Assembly (NCBI RefSeq): GCF_011751075.1
Contig: NZ_JAALLN010000021.1
Span: forward strand, 1 to 64,000
Reading direction: 5' to 3'
DNA length: 64,000 nt
Origin: Flavobacterium poyangense
Lineage (GTDB): Bacteria > Bacteroidota > Bacteroidia > Flavobacteriales > Flavobacteriaceae
The position numbers were made by a program, and so were the translations under genes. Positions within the stretch are counted from its first letter, which is position 1. Each line of letters begins with the position of its first letter. The notes beneath the pieces are model-generated. The model was not told the origin of the DNA. It searched no databases and saw nothing but the letters and a program-made list of their open reading frames with translations. Positions 16,683 through 24,853 of this stretch are shown here, in pieces.

Positions 16683-17345
16683 TTAAGGATAAACAGTTCC
16701 GAAGTCGTAAGATTCGCTAGTGCTTTTAGACTCGCTTTCGGCTCTAACAACAAGACTTAATTTATTTTGATTGTTTTTCTCTGTAACTGTTTTTTCGAAT
16801 TTAATCATTTGGAAAAATAATTTTGAATACTGTGTTGGCTGTGTAAAATGCTTGACCATAAAGAAGAAAACATCTTTAAGATTGTAATAAATTACTTGAG
16901 TATTATGCATTTCTGTATCATTAAATTTAGTTTTTGCATTGATTATTGGAAGTAATTTATTCGCAAAATTTAAAGTGTGTTTTTTGAAGACACTTTGATC
17001 TGTAATCTCTTCAAGCTCATTATTGGTATTAATTATAAAGAATGAATCATTGATTCCGAATAAATCGTCTATTTCAGAAGAGATAGAAAAACCAATTGAA
17101 AAGATATTATTTTCATCTTGTTTAAAATATATCTTTAAGTATTTTAATTTTTCCTTTATATCTACCGATTTGGAATCGTAAGAAGTAGTTATTTCATTAA
17201 TGAAACTACTCGATTTAATGAAAAACTCTTTGTAAATTTCGGGAAGCCCTAAATTTTTGAGGTCAATATTTCTAGAATTAACTTCATTGTCCGGCATAGT
17301 TCTTAGGAAATCTATTCCTTCCTCTTGTAATTTTTTTGATCCCAT
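16683..17345 (-). CDS. Unknown soluble protein of the two-component operon
   Basis: A 220-aa protein with no signal peptide or membrane segment, rich in Lys, Asn and Ser. No known domain recognised. It starts 5 bp after the response-regulator stop and ends 3 bp before the membrane-protein gene, so it is co-expressed with the signalling genes. The acidic/serine-rich end (AESESKSTSESYDFG) is probably unstructured. Confidence 0.6.
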   Translation of the reverse strand: MGSKKLQEEGIDFLRTMPDNEVNSRNIDLKNLGLPEIYKEFFIKSSSFINEITTSYDSKSVDIKEKLKYLKIYFKQDENNIFSIGFSISSEIDDLFGINDSFFIINTNNELEEITDQSVFKKHTLNFANKLLPIINAKTKFNDTEMHNTQVIYYNLKDVFFFMVKHFTQPTQYSKLFFQMIKFEKTVTEKNNQNKLSLVVRAESESKSTSESYDFGTVYP

Positions 17346-17350
17346 GATTT

Positions 17351-17980
17351 CTAGTTTTTGTTGTTAAACTTGTTAATTGCTTCAATTTTGTTGCTTACCT
17401 GTAATTTTCTGTACATATTGCCAATGTGTTTTTTGATCGTATCAATAGTGACATTTTTTTTATCGGCAATTTCTTTGTAGAGTAGTCCTTGTGCCAGCAA
17501 TTCAAGAACTTCTTTTTCCGTTACAGTTAGTAGTGCTACACTTTGCACTTGTACTTTTGATTCCTGAAAATGTTGTAAAACACGTTTAGCAATGGCATAA
17601 CTCATCGGTGCACCTCCATTATGCGCTTCCAGAATAGCCTGGATGATTTTAGTCAAGGGATCTCCTTTTACGAGATAACCGCTTGCACCCGCACGCAATG
17701 CCGAAAAGATTTTTTCGTCATTTTCAAAACTGGTACACATTATAAAAGTGGTGCCCGGCATCGATTCAGTTAGTTTAAAAACAATATCAATACCCGATAA
17801 ATCCTGCAGTTGAATGTCCATTAAAACCACGTCTGGTTCCAGAGCTTCCAATTTTTGCAAAGCATTTTTACCATTAAAAAATTGAGCTACACATTCCATG
17901 TCGTTTTGGAAATCGATGATATTCTTCAATGCCTGATTGTAATTTTTATCATCTTCTACTATGGCTACTCTTATTTTCAT
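17351..17980 (-). CDS. LuxR/NarL-family response regulator
   Basis: A 209-aa regulator. The receiver domain opens MKIRVAIVEDD, with the phosphoacceptor Asp in VVLMDIQLQDLSGID and a CTSFENDEKIFSALRAGASGYLVKG C-terminal part. The output is a LuxR-type helix-turn-helix TVTEKEVLELLAQGLLYKEIA...VTIDTIKKHIGNMYRKL. I use the ATG at 17980 because the 13 residues ahead of it do not belong to the receiver fold. It heads the operon and lies next to two inverted copies of a 25-bp site, good candidates for its own binding sites. Confidence 0.9.
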   Translation of the reverse strand: MKIRVAIVEDDKNYNQALKNIIDFQNDMECVAQFFNGKNALQKLEALEPDVVLMDIQLQDLSGIDIVFKLTESMPGTTFIMCTSFENDEKIFSALRAGASGYLVKGDPLTKIIQAILEAHNGGAPMSYAIAKRVLQHFQESKVQVQSVALLTVTEKEVLELLAQGLLYKEIADKKNVTIDTIKKHIGNMYRKLQVSNKIEAINKFNNKN

Positions 17981-18027
17981 GGCGTTACATTTTCTTTTAC
18001 AAAGTTGTGCAATAAGCACATTGAGCG

Positions 18028-18150
18028 CAATTACCCTTTCGGGTGATATTTAAAATGAACTTAGAAAGATAATAGGGAATTATAGAATAAACTTACAAAA
18101 AAAAGTGCATGAATTGCAAAAAATAAAATATCACCCGAAAGGGTAATTGA
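18028..18150. promoter_or_regulatory. Two inverted 25-bp operator-like sites in the divergent promoter region
   Basis: CAATTACCCTTTCGGGTGAT (from 18028 to about 18052 in full) and its reverse complement at 18126-18150 match at 24 of 25 positions, 98 bp apart. Each contains the palindrome ACCC-N4-GGGT. The right copy abuts the -33 region of the 18205 gene. Placement between the response regulator and the envelope-protein gene suggests regulator binding to both promoters. Confidence 0.65.
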
Positions 18151-18171
18151 TTGGTATGCAGTTCTGTAAAT

Positions 18172-18179
18172 ACATTTGG
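18172..18179 (+). promoter_or_regulatory. Bacteroidota -7 element upstream of the envelope-protein gene
   Basis: TACATTTG fits TAnnTTTG. A TTG (18152-18154) lies 17 bp upstream. The ATG follows at 18205. Confidence 0.6.
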
Positions 18180-18204
18180 TATATAACTAAAAACATTAGA
18201 AATC

Positions 18205-19488
18205 ATGAAAACAACAGTATTTATCCTTTCCTTTTTATTTTTTGGATATATGGGATACAGTCAGGTACAGACCAAAATTATACAAGTAGATTTAAGCGTA
18301 CCGCATAAAAACAGCATTAGTATTTGTAATGATGAGACATGTACGTTTTTAGATAACAGTAAATGGCTTTCTGCAAGATGTAGAGAAATGATTGCAGTTA
18401 AATTAATAAACGGAAATCCTTTTAAGTACACTTATAAAATTGATACTAGAAATCTTTCTTTTTTTAATGATCAAAACACAACTTCAGAAAAAGTAAAAAA
18501 AGACGCAGAAGCAGAAGCACTGGCAGATAAAAACAAAGGTATGATGGAAGCATTGCATTCAGAATCTGTAGAAGGAATTATAATAAAAAATAAGGAGTTA
18601 GTTAAAAGTATTGACAGTTTAGATATTGAAGTAAAAAATCTATATGAAATTTTAAAACTAAAAAATGTGCTTGTTGAATCTGATTATGCTAAAAGAGAAG
18701 TTTTTCTTAAAAATGTGCAATCATATTTGACAGAAGCTTATCAGTTAATGAATAGTTTGCAAAATGTAAAAAGGGATTCTCTTGTCATTAGTACAGAAGA
18801 AAGTTTATTAAAAACAAAAGTGAAAGCCGAGAAAAGTATTGATTCAATTATAGAAAAATTCTACACTACAGATTTAGCTGTTTACACACTTCCCATCGAC
18901 GTACAAGGCCAGAATATTGATGTTGTAGAATTCAAATTGCGTCGCTTTGATAAAGAAACTAAAGAAGAGGATCTTAATTTTGCATCAAAACCTTATAACA
19001 TCTGGATAAAAGGTGGTTTGAAAATCGATGTTAGTGCAGGACTCTTTTTTACCTCGCTGTATGATTCGGAGTTTGGCCAAAAAGACGATCCGGCAATTCC
19101 GGGTAATAAAATCATTACTTTAAAAAACGGTGGAGATTATGATTTAGCATTTGGGTCTACCATAAATACCTATATTCGTGCGAATTCATGGATTGTTCCA
19201 ACACTTAATTTTGGTGCCGTGATCACTCAAAATGAAAAACTACAGGTGCTTTTAGGACTTGGTGCAATATTAGGAAAGCAAGAACGTATTATTTTTTCTG
19301 CAGGACTAACTATGGGAAAAGTCAATAGAATCGCAGATTCCTATTCTGTTGGCGGTTCTTATAATTTAGGGAATTCCGGAGATGTTCCTACACAGAGTCA
19401 GTTTAAATTTGGGCACTTTTTTGGAATAACCTACAATTTAACTAAAGTTAAAAAAATAAGTCTCGATAAAGGAATCGAACAAAATTAG
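18205..19488 (+). CDS. Secreted/outer-membrane protein of unknown function
   Basis: A 427-aa protein with a clear signal peptide (1-19, cleavage after YMGYSQ). A charged helical, probably coiled-coil region spans about 85-235, and a C-terminal Gly/aromatic-rich beta-strand region from about 270 looks like a small outer-membrane beta-barrel. No family recognised. It is divergent from the two-component operon, with shared inverted sites between, so it is a likely target of that regulator. Confidence 0.65.
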   Translation: MKTTVFILSFLFFGYMGYSQVQTKIIQVDLSVPHKNSISICNDETCTFLDNSKWLSARCREMIAVKLINGNPFKYTYKIDTRNLSFFNDQNTTSEKVKKDAEAEALADKNKGMMEALHSESVEGIIIKNKELVKSIDSLDIEVKNLYEILKLKNVLVESDYAKREVFLKNVQSYLTEAYQLMNSLQNVKRDSLVISTEESLLKTKVKAEKSIDSIIEKFYTTDLAVYTLPIDVQGQNIDVVEFKLRRFDKETKEEDLNFASKPYNIWIKGGLKIDVSAGLFFTSLYDSEFGQKDDPAIPGNKIITLKNGGDYDLAFGSTINTYIRANSWIVPTLNFGAVITQNEKLQVLLGLGAILGKQERIIFSAGLTMGKVNRIADSYSVGGSYNLGNSGDVPTQSQFKFGHFFGITYNLTKVKKISLDKGIEQN

Positions 19489-19515
19489 TTTATACAAATA
19501 TTTAGAACCATTATT

Positions 19516-19556
19516 AAAAACACTGCTGCGCAGAATAATTGCGTAGCAGTGTTTTT
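19516..19556 (+). terminator. Hairpin with U-tract after the envelope-protein gene
   Basis: CACTGCTGCGCA (19521-19532) pairs with TGCGTAGCAGTG (19540-19551) with one mismatch. AAAAA precedes it and TTTTT follows. It can terminate the upstream transcript but also contains the palindromic motif shared with two RNA-repair promoters. Confidence 0.7.
19527..19545. promoter_or_regulatory. Third copy of the RNA-repair palindrome
   Basis: TGCGCA-N7-TGCGTA with centre GAATAAT, matching the sites at 9120 and 12130 in half sites, spacing and centre. It precedes the RlaP-type gene by 100 bp. Because it lies inside a terminator-like hairpin, its role is ambiguous. Confidence 0.5.
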
Positions 19557-19628
19557 ATTTTGTTACTTGAAATAAAACACAAATTCAAATCAGGTGTTTG
19601 TACTCGTTTTAAAGGCTTTTTGTTTAAC

Positions 19629-19636
19629 TACATTTG
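19629..19636 (+). promoter_or_regulatory. -7 element just upstream of the RlaP-type gene
   Basis: TACATTTG fits TAnnTTTG and lies only 9 bp before the ATG at 19646, which would give an almost leaderless transcript. No well-spaced TTTG was found upstream. Confidence 0.4.
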
Positions 19637-19645
19637 AAATCAACC

Positions 19646-20410
19646 ATGAAAGAAAAAATACTTCAAAAATTAAAAGAAATCGAAATACAAAAAGACATAG
19701 AAATACAAAAAGACATAGAAATACTTTTTGCCTGCGAATCCGGAAGCCGTGCCTGGGGATTTGCTTCTCCCGATAGCGACTATGATATCCGTTTTATATA
19801 CAAACACAAATCTGAGTATTATCTATCACTTTGGGAAAAAACCGATGTAATCGAATTCATGACCGAAGACGATCTTGACGGTTCCGGCTGGGACTTACGG
19901 AAAACCGTAAGGTTATTAGCAAAATCTAATGCATCTTTGCTAGAGTGGTTGTTTTCGCCGGTGGTGTACTTTGAGAATGAGTTTTTTACCAAACAAATGC
20001 GTGAGTTGGCTGCGGATTGTTTTTCGCCCATAGCGGTTTTGCACCATTATTTGGGAACAACAAAAAACTTTATGGAAGTATGCGAAATGGAAGAACTAAA
20101 ACTAAAAAGTTATTTCTACGCCTTGCGCACTGCATTGGTCGGAAAGTGGATAATAGAAAAAAATACACTTCCACCAGTTGCTTTTGTCGATGTATTGCCA
20201 ATCGCACCGAAAAACATACAAGAAAAAATACTGGAATTACAACAAATAAAAGCCAACCAAAACGAAAAGTATTTGCACCCAAAAGAAAACCTAATAACTG
20301 ATTTTTTACTTGAAACGGTACGATTTAATCAGGAAAATGCGAGTAAGCTGGATAGTGGGAAGAAGATGAATGAGGAGTTGGATTTGTTTTTTAGGAAGAA
20401 TGTAAAGTAA
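19646..20410 (+). CDS. RlaP-type RNA-repair nucleotidyltransferase (polymerase-beta fold)
   Basis: A 254-aa protein of the polymerase-beta superfamily. SGSRAWGFASPDSDYDIRF supplies the GS motif and the paired metal-binding Asp. The following EKTDVIEFMTEDDLDGSGWDLRKTVRLL and SNASLLEWLFSPVVY are typical of the RlaP family (RNA-ligase-associated polymerase beta). Such enzymes are thought to add nucleotides to RNA ends before ligation; the substrate here is unknown. I take the ATG at 19646 instead of an upstream TTG that lies within the -7 box. The N-terminus has a repeated KDIEIQKDIEI phrase from a short DNA duplication (about 19687-19720). Confidence 0.85.
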   Translation: MKEKILQKLKEIEIQKDIEIQKDIEILFACESGSRAWGFASPDSDYDIRFIYKHKSEYYLSLWEKTDVIEFMTEDDLDGSGWDLRKTVRLLAKSNASLLEWLFSPVVYFENEFFTKQMRELAADCFSPIAVLHHYLGTTKNFMEVCEMEELKLKSYFYALRTALVGKWIIEKNTLPPVAFVDVLPIAPKNIQEKILELQQIKANQNEKYLHPKENLITDFLLETVRFNQENASKLDSGKKMNEELDLFFRKNVK

Positions 20411-20451
20411 TAAAAGAAATATTCGAAAATATATAAAACCCTCAAAAATTG

Positions 20452-20459
20452 TATATTTG
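20452..20459 (+). promoter_or_regulatory. -7 element of the NACHT operon
   Basis: TATATTTG matches TAnnTTTG, 19 bp before the ATG of the small membrane protein. No convincing -33 element was seen. Confidence 0.55.
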
Positions 20460-20478
20460 ATTAAACAAAAAAGAAAAG

Positions 20479-20757
20479 ATGAATAAAAAAGTAAAATATA
20501 TAGTAGCTGTTCTTAATATTATAGTTTTGGGAATAGCTTTTAAATGGTATTTAGAGAATAAAGATTCAGAACCATTAATCGCTGTTATTTCTCAATTTAT
20601 TGCCCTTCTTGTTTTGGTTTTTGAAGAAAGACTTTCAAAAGTTACTAATATTAAGAATGTTAATACAGATATTGAAACAGATATTTCAGGTGAAAATAGT
20701 GTCGAGGTTTTAAATAAAGGGAATAAGGATTCTAATATTCGAACTACTATAAGATAA
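20479..20757 (+). CDS. Small two-helix membrane protein paired with the NACHT NTPase
   Basis: A 92-aa protein with two predicted membrane helices (about 6-25, YIVAVLNIIVLGIAF; and 31-48, LIAVISQFIALLVLVF). A polar Asn/Thr-rich tail ends NKGNKDSNIRTTIR. It ends 2 bp before the NACHT gene and shares its promoter, so the two are a unit. In defence systems such a partner could be a membrane-disrupting effector or anchor; that is inference. Confidence 0.7.
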   Translation: MNKKVKYIVAVLNIIVLGIAFKWYLENKDSEPLIAVISQFIALLVLVFEERLSKVTNIKNVNTDIETDISGENSVEVLNKGNKDSNIRTTIR

Positions 20758-20759
20758 AG

Positions 20760-23700
20760 ATGATATTAGAAAAAATTTGCAATTTTTTTAGGATTAATAA
20801 AAAAATGATTTTTATTAATAAATATAATAAGGGATCTACAATTACTCAGACACATATTGAAAATCTTAATTTGAATTCAAAGGATGAGTTTGAAGATCTT
20901 CTGTTACCTAAAATTTTAAAAAGTAGTTTAACAGAAAATGATAAAACTAAATTTGTAAATATTAAGACCACAGATTTTTTATTAGATAGATTTTATTTCG
21001 AAAATGAAAAAAATGATATTATAAATTTTTTTAATGAAAATCAAAATAAAGTAGCGTTAGTTGATATCATCAAAAAGCAAAATAAAGTAATTTTACTCGG
21101 TAATCCAGGCTTAGGAAAAACTGTTGAATTAGAGCGTTTTGCAAATGATCTATGGAAGGACAAAGAAGATGACTACGTTCCTGTTTTTAGGAATTTAAAA
21201 AACTTTACTACTATAAATACAATTGAAGATTACATTAACTTGAAGTTTAGTAGATTTCAAAAAGTTGTATTTATTTTGGATGGAATTGATGAAATTACAG
21301 AAATTCAGGATTTTACATCTAAACTTGAAAATTTTATTCAAAAACTTGAAATTGAAGAAAAAGAATTTAAGATTATACTAAGTTGTAGAACTAATGTTTA
21401 TGAAAGAATCGTAAAAGGGGTATATGATTTAAAAATTTATTACTTAAAAGATCTTGAATACAATCAAAGTATTGAACTTTTAAAAAATAGATGTGGAAAT
21501 ATTCTCGATTCTTTTAATTTAAATGAATTGGATGTGAGTTTTCTTAAATCACCTTTCCAAGTCAATGTCTTAGCAAATTATATAAATGAAAAAAAATCTC
21601 TTCCAACAAATAATGCAGAATTATGGAAGGAATATATTGAGAGTAGATTTTCTATCGATGAAAATGTAAAACTAAAAAAGATTACCCTTGATGTTACGCT
21701 TATTAATGATTATTGCAAAAAAATATCTTTGATAAATGAGTTGATGCAAACCAATGTATTTGATGAAGATAATTTGTTAAAGATTGTCAAAAAAAACTAC
21801 CACGACTTTAAAGAATTTAAAAAAAATCCACTGATTGAATATCAACTCCAAACAAAAAAATGGAATTTTGAGCATAGAAATATCCAAGAGTATTTTGCTT
21901 CATTGTCAATATCGGATTTAGAATTTGAAGATATTAAAAAATTTATTTTTATTAATGGAACAAATAAAACACATCCTTTATTGTTTAATATAATAACATT
22001 TGTATTAAATATTTTAGATGATAAAACAATTAAGTTTGAAAAATTAATTGATTTTTTGGTTAGTAATGAACCAGAATTGTTATTCAGGTCTGAAACTGAT
22101 AGAATTACAGATGTAATAAGAGTTAGGGGTTTTCAAAAATATTTTGAAGATATATGTATTGAAAAAACATATTGGATAGATACAAACAGAACTTTTAGTG
22201 TAGATGAAATTGCAAAATTTGGAGATTGTGAAATCAACTTTGATTATCTAATTAATATAATAAAAGATAAAGAGAGGCATTTTAGAGCAAGGATTTCTGC
22301 TTTGAACCTAATTAGTTTTTTTAAAAAAATATCAACTGCCAAGCTATTTTGGTTTAAAACTTTTTTGATTGAAAATTTATCAGATAATAATAATTCAAAT
22401 CAAATTAAATCTAGTATACTTCATTGTGTTGCAAGAATGAAAATATGTAATAATAATGAGAATTATTTAGAAAAAATCTTAGATGTTTTTAAGAATGAAA
22501 CGAATAAAGAAATTAATGTCGAAATTTTAAATATAATTAATGAGTTTGATTACATTGATTTGTATTATGATTTTATCAATGAAGAATTTTTAAGAGAAAA
22601 TAATATAAAACCTAGATTAGAGAAAGATGAAGTGTCAAGAGGAAATAGTTATGTGCTTAATCAATTAATATTAAAAATTACAGATTCGGATAAATTCATG
22701 AATTTTGCCCAGTATTATTTTGATAGCAATAATAATATAGATATTTATACAAGTGATGAGAATGAGTTAATACAAAAATGTGTGCAATTTGATAGTAATG
22801 ATGATGAATTTATTCTTAAAATGTTTAAGAAATTAGATATACAAAAAGCACATTTTTATTTTGAACGACCAATAATTGAATTAATATCCAAAATCAGTAG
22901 AAAATCAATTAACGGAATTTTTAAATATTTAATAAGTTCTTATGATTTTAAAGATATTAATTATGTATTGTCATTTTTAGCTAATGATGAAAATATTTGG
23001 TATGCAATTGAAAAGTTTAAAACTGTAATAAATGTTGAACATAAAGAAATAGAATACTTTAGGAATACTGTTGCAAATACTCAGAAAAGAGAGTTAGCTA
23101 AGATTTTTAATGATGAAATGATAAAAATTGGTTTCGATTTTAATGAAGAGATGTATTCAGATGAAAAGGTTTTAAAAATTCAGGAAGATTTTGAAAGTAA
23201 GCCTCAAAAGAATTTTGATATACTATTTAAAAGAGATGACTTACTTGATGAGATTAAACAAGTTTTCAATTCGAATGGAAAAGAAATTAGTAGAGAACAA
23301 TTTAGTGAAATCCATTTAGAATGGTATAAAAAAAATGGACATGCAAATAAAATAGATAAATCATTAAATATATTAAGTCGATTAATTTATCAAATAAAAA
23401 GTCCAGTTTTATTTGTTGATGTAGAGAAAATCATCAAAGAGGATAATTTTATATTTAATGAAATAAAAAAAGAAATTAAAAGTAATGAGAGAAATAAAAA
23501 TAATGTTAAGATTTCTGAATCTCAAAAAAAATATATAAAAGATTGGGTTGCACAAAAAACTATTGAAATTAATTTTAGTGAAATCTTTACTGTAAATTCT
23601 TATGAATATTCGCAATCAAAAGATTATAATAAATGGGACGACGTTATTTATTTTTCAAGGAAGCTAGATTTGTTTTTGCCTCAAGATTTTCTATTTAATT

Positions 23701-24575
23701 CTTTAATTATTCCTGAAATTAGTAGTTACAGTGAAGATAAAAGTTGGTTTGATTTTTTTAAAGAAAAAATTATTGATAAAAATGCACTTAATAATAGGAT
23801 AAAAGAAAATATTCAAACTTTAAATCTTACAGCATACGTTTTGGAAAAACATATAAATTATGCTATTGAGAATTTGCTAAAAGATGTTTTTCCAGAAATT
23901 AGAGACTATTTACTGAATCACAAAAGAGAGTATAATTTCAAAAAGCAATTGTTCAATTTTTATAAGTTAGAAAATGATATAAAATTACTCAAGGAGTGTT
24001 GCAATGATATTTATAATTTCAAAACATGGGAATCAATTTCTATTTTATTAGAAGAAGGATTAGAATATGATTTTTGTCGAAGTAAAGCTCTTGAATACTT
24101 AGAAAATATTGATAATGATGACAATAAAAGTTTTATATCGAACTCTTTAAATGTGCTTTTTCAATTAAAGTCTGAAAAAGCTATCGAGTTTTACTATAGA
24201 TTTTTGAATGCTGATTTATATGCTTCCGCCCATTCAAATTATTTTGAAAATTATGATGTTGTCAAAGATTATAACATTATAGAATCTTTTTTTTATAAAA
24301 TTTATTTAGATGAAAAATCTGATAAAGCATTCAATAATTCAGCAAGATTTCTAGATCAATATGTTTCTAATTTATCAAAAGTGGAAGAATCTTATCATGA
24401 GGTTCAAAAAGTATTAGTGGGTATAAGAGATAAATTAAGAATAGAAGGAGAAGATACTGGAATATTTCAAATTAATTTATTGATTGATAATTCTAATTAT
24501 AGTTATGTTAATTCTAAATCAAAACCTTTACTATTTAATGATGCATTAAAAATAGTTGAAGAGATTTTAAATTAA
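20760..24575 (+). CDS. NACHT-type STAND NTPase, likely anti-phage defence protein
   Basis: A 1271-aa protein. Its NTPase module has Walker A GNPGLGKT (114-121), Walker B VVFILDGIDE (169-178) with the extra acidic residue typical of NACHT domains, a sensor stretch KIILSCRTNVYER (about 204-216), and EHRNIQEYFASL near 380 closing the winged-helix region. The remaining about 850 residues are helical, Lys/Asn/Ile-rich and probably form a HEAT/ARM-like sensor solenoid. The first about 60 residues contain a GSTITQTHIENLNLN stretch with no known effector domain. Base use is markedly more AT-rich than in the flanking genes, suggesting transfer. Bacterial NACHT proteins are known phage-defence factors; activity here is untested. 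Confidence 0.88.
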   Translation: MILEKICNFFRINKKMIFINKYNKGSTITQTHIENLNLNSKDEFEDLLLPKILKSSLTENDKTKFVNIKTTDFLLDRFYFENEKNDIINFFNENQNKVALVDIIKKQNKVILLGNPGLGKTVELERFANDLWKDKEDDYVPVFRNLKNFTTINTIEDYINLKFSRFQKVVFILDGIDEITEIQDFTSKLENFIQKLEIEEKEFKIILSCRTNVYERIVKGVYDLKIYYLKDLEYNQSIELLKNRCGNILDSFNLNELDVSFLKSPFQVNVLANYINEKKSLPTNNAELWKEYIESRFSIDENVKLKKITLDVTLINDYCKKISLINELMQTNVFDEDNLLKIVKKNYHDFKEFKKNPLIEYQLQTKKWNFEHRNIQEYFASLSISDLEFEDIKKFIFINGTNKTHPLLFNIITFVLNILDDKTIKFEKLIDFLVSNEPELLFRSETDRITDVIRVRGFQKYFEDICIEKTYWIDTNRTFSVDEIAKFGDCEINFDYLINIIKDKERHFRARISALNLISFFKKISTAKLFWFKTFLIENLSDNNNSNQIKSSILHCVARMKICNNNENYLEKILDVFKNETNKEINVEILNIINEFDYIDLYYDFINEEFLRENNIKPRLEKDEVSRGNSYVLNQLILKITDSDKFMNFAQYYFDSNNNIDIYTSDENELIQKCVQFDSNDDEFILKMFKKLDIQKAHFYFERPIIELISKISRKSINGIFKYLISSYDFKDINYVLSFLANDENIWYAIEKFKTVINVEHKEIEYFRNTVANTQKRELAKIFNDEMIKIGFDFNEEMYSDEKVLKIQEDFESKPQKNFDILFKRDDLLDEIKQVFNSNGKEISREQFSEIHLEWYKKNGHANKIDKSLNILSRLIYQIKSPVLFVDVEKIIKEDNFIFNEIKKEIKSNERNKNNVKISESQKKYIKDWVAQKTIEINFSEIFTVNSYEYSQSKDYNKWDDVIYFSRKLDLFLPQDFLFNSLIIPEISSYSEDKSWFDFFKEKIIDKNALNNRIKENIQTLNLTAYVLEKHINYAIENLLKDVFPEIRDYLLNHKREYNFKKQLFNFYKLENDIKLLKECCNDIYNFKTWESISILLEEGLEYDFCRSKALEYLENIDNDDNKSFISNSLNVLFQLKSEKAIEFYYRFLNADLYASAHSNYFENYDVVKDYNIIESFFYKIYLDEKSDKAFNNSARFLDQYVSNLSKVEESYHEVQKVLVGIRDKLRIEGEDTGIFQINLLIDNSNYSYVNSKSKPLLFNDALKIVEEILN

Positions 24576-24646
24576 AATTTTTAAGAAAACTGTTTTTTAA
24601 ATTTGCTATTTTCTAACTTCATATCAACAATTTCAATAAAACAAAA

Positions 24647-24684
24647 AATGTGCAGAACTTTTCAAAAAAAGTTCTGCACATTTC
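24647..24684 (-). terminator. Strong hairpin with U-tract on the minus strand
   Basis: AAATGTGCAGAACTT (24647-24661) and AAGTTCTGCACATTT (24670-24684) form a 15-bp stem. On the minus strand the stem is followed by TTTTGTTTTATT. It would terminate the decayed minus-strand gene at 24712-24822 and may also stop NACHT transcription from the other side. Confidence 0.75.
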
Positions 24685-24711
24685 AATTATATGTTTAGAA
24701 AAGATAAATTC

Positions 24712-24822
24712 CTATTTGCCTTTCATCAACTTCTCTAAATATTCAACCTTATCTTTTTCAGCCTAAACCAAACGTTCATAAACCGCAACAATTGCATGTA
24801 TATGCCCAACAAATAGTAACAT
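24712..24822 (-). pseudogene. C-terminal remnant of a lost minus-strand gene
   Basis: The minus strand reads VAVYERLV, an in-frame TAG, then AEKDKVEYLEKLMKGK and a stop, followed by a strong terminator. This tail resembles the C-terminus of helix-turn-helix regulators that end in an LYERLLAEKDEKI-like coiled coil. If so, the internal TAG is a CAG-to-TAG change and the DNA-binding part is gone. Family identity is a guess from about 35 residues. Confidence 0.45.
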
Positions 24823-24832
24823 TAAAAATCCC

Positions 24833-24840
24833 TATATTTG
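24833..24840 (+). promoter_or_regulatory. -7 element of the kinase/RlaP gene pair
   Basis: TATATTTG matches TAnnTTTG. Two out-of-frame ATG codons follow at 24854 and 24861, so transcription would begin at about 24847 with a very short leader. Confidence 0.6.
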
Positions 24841-24853
24841 CACTATAAATTTC

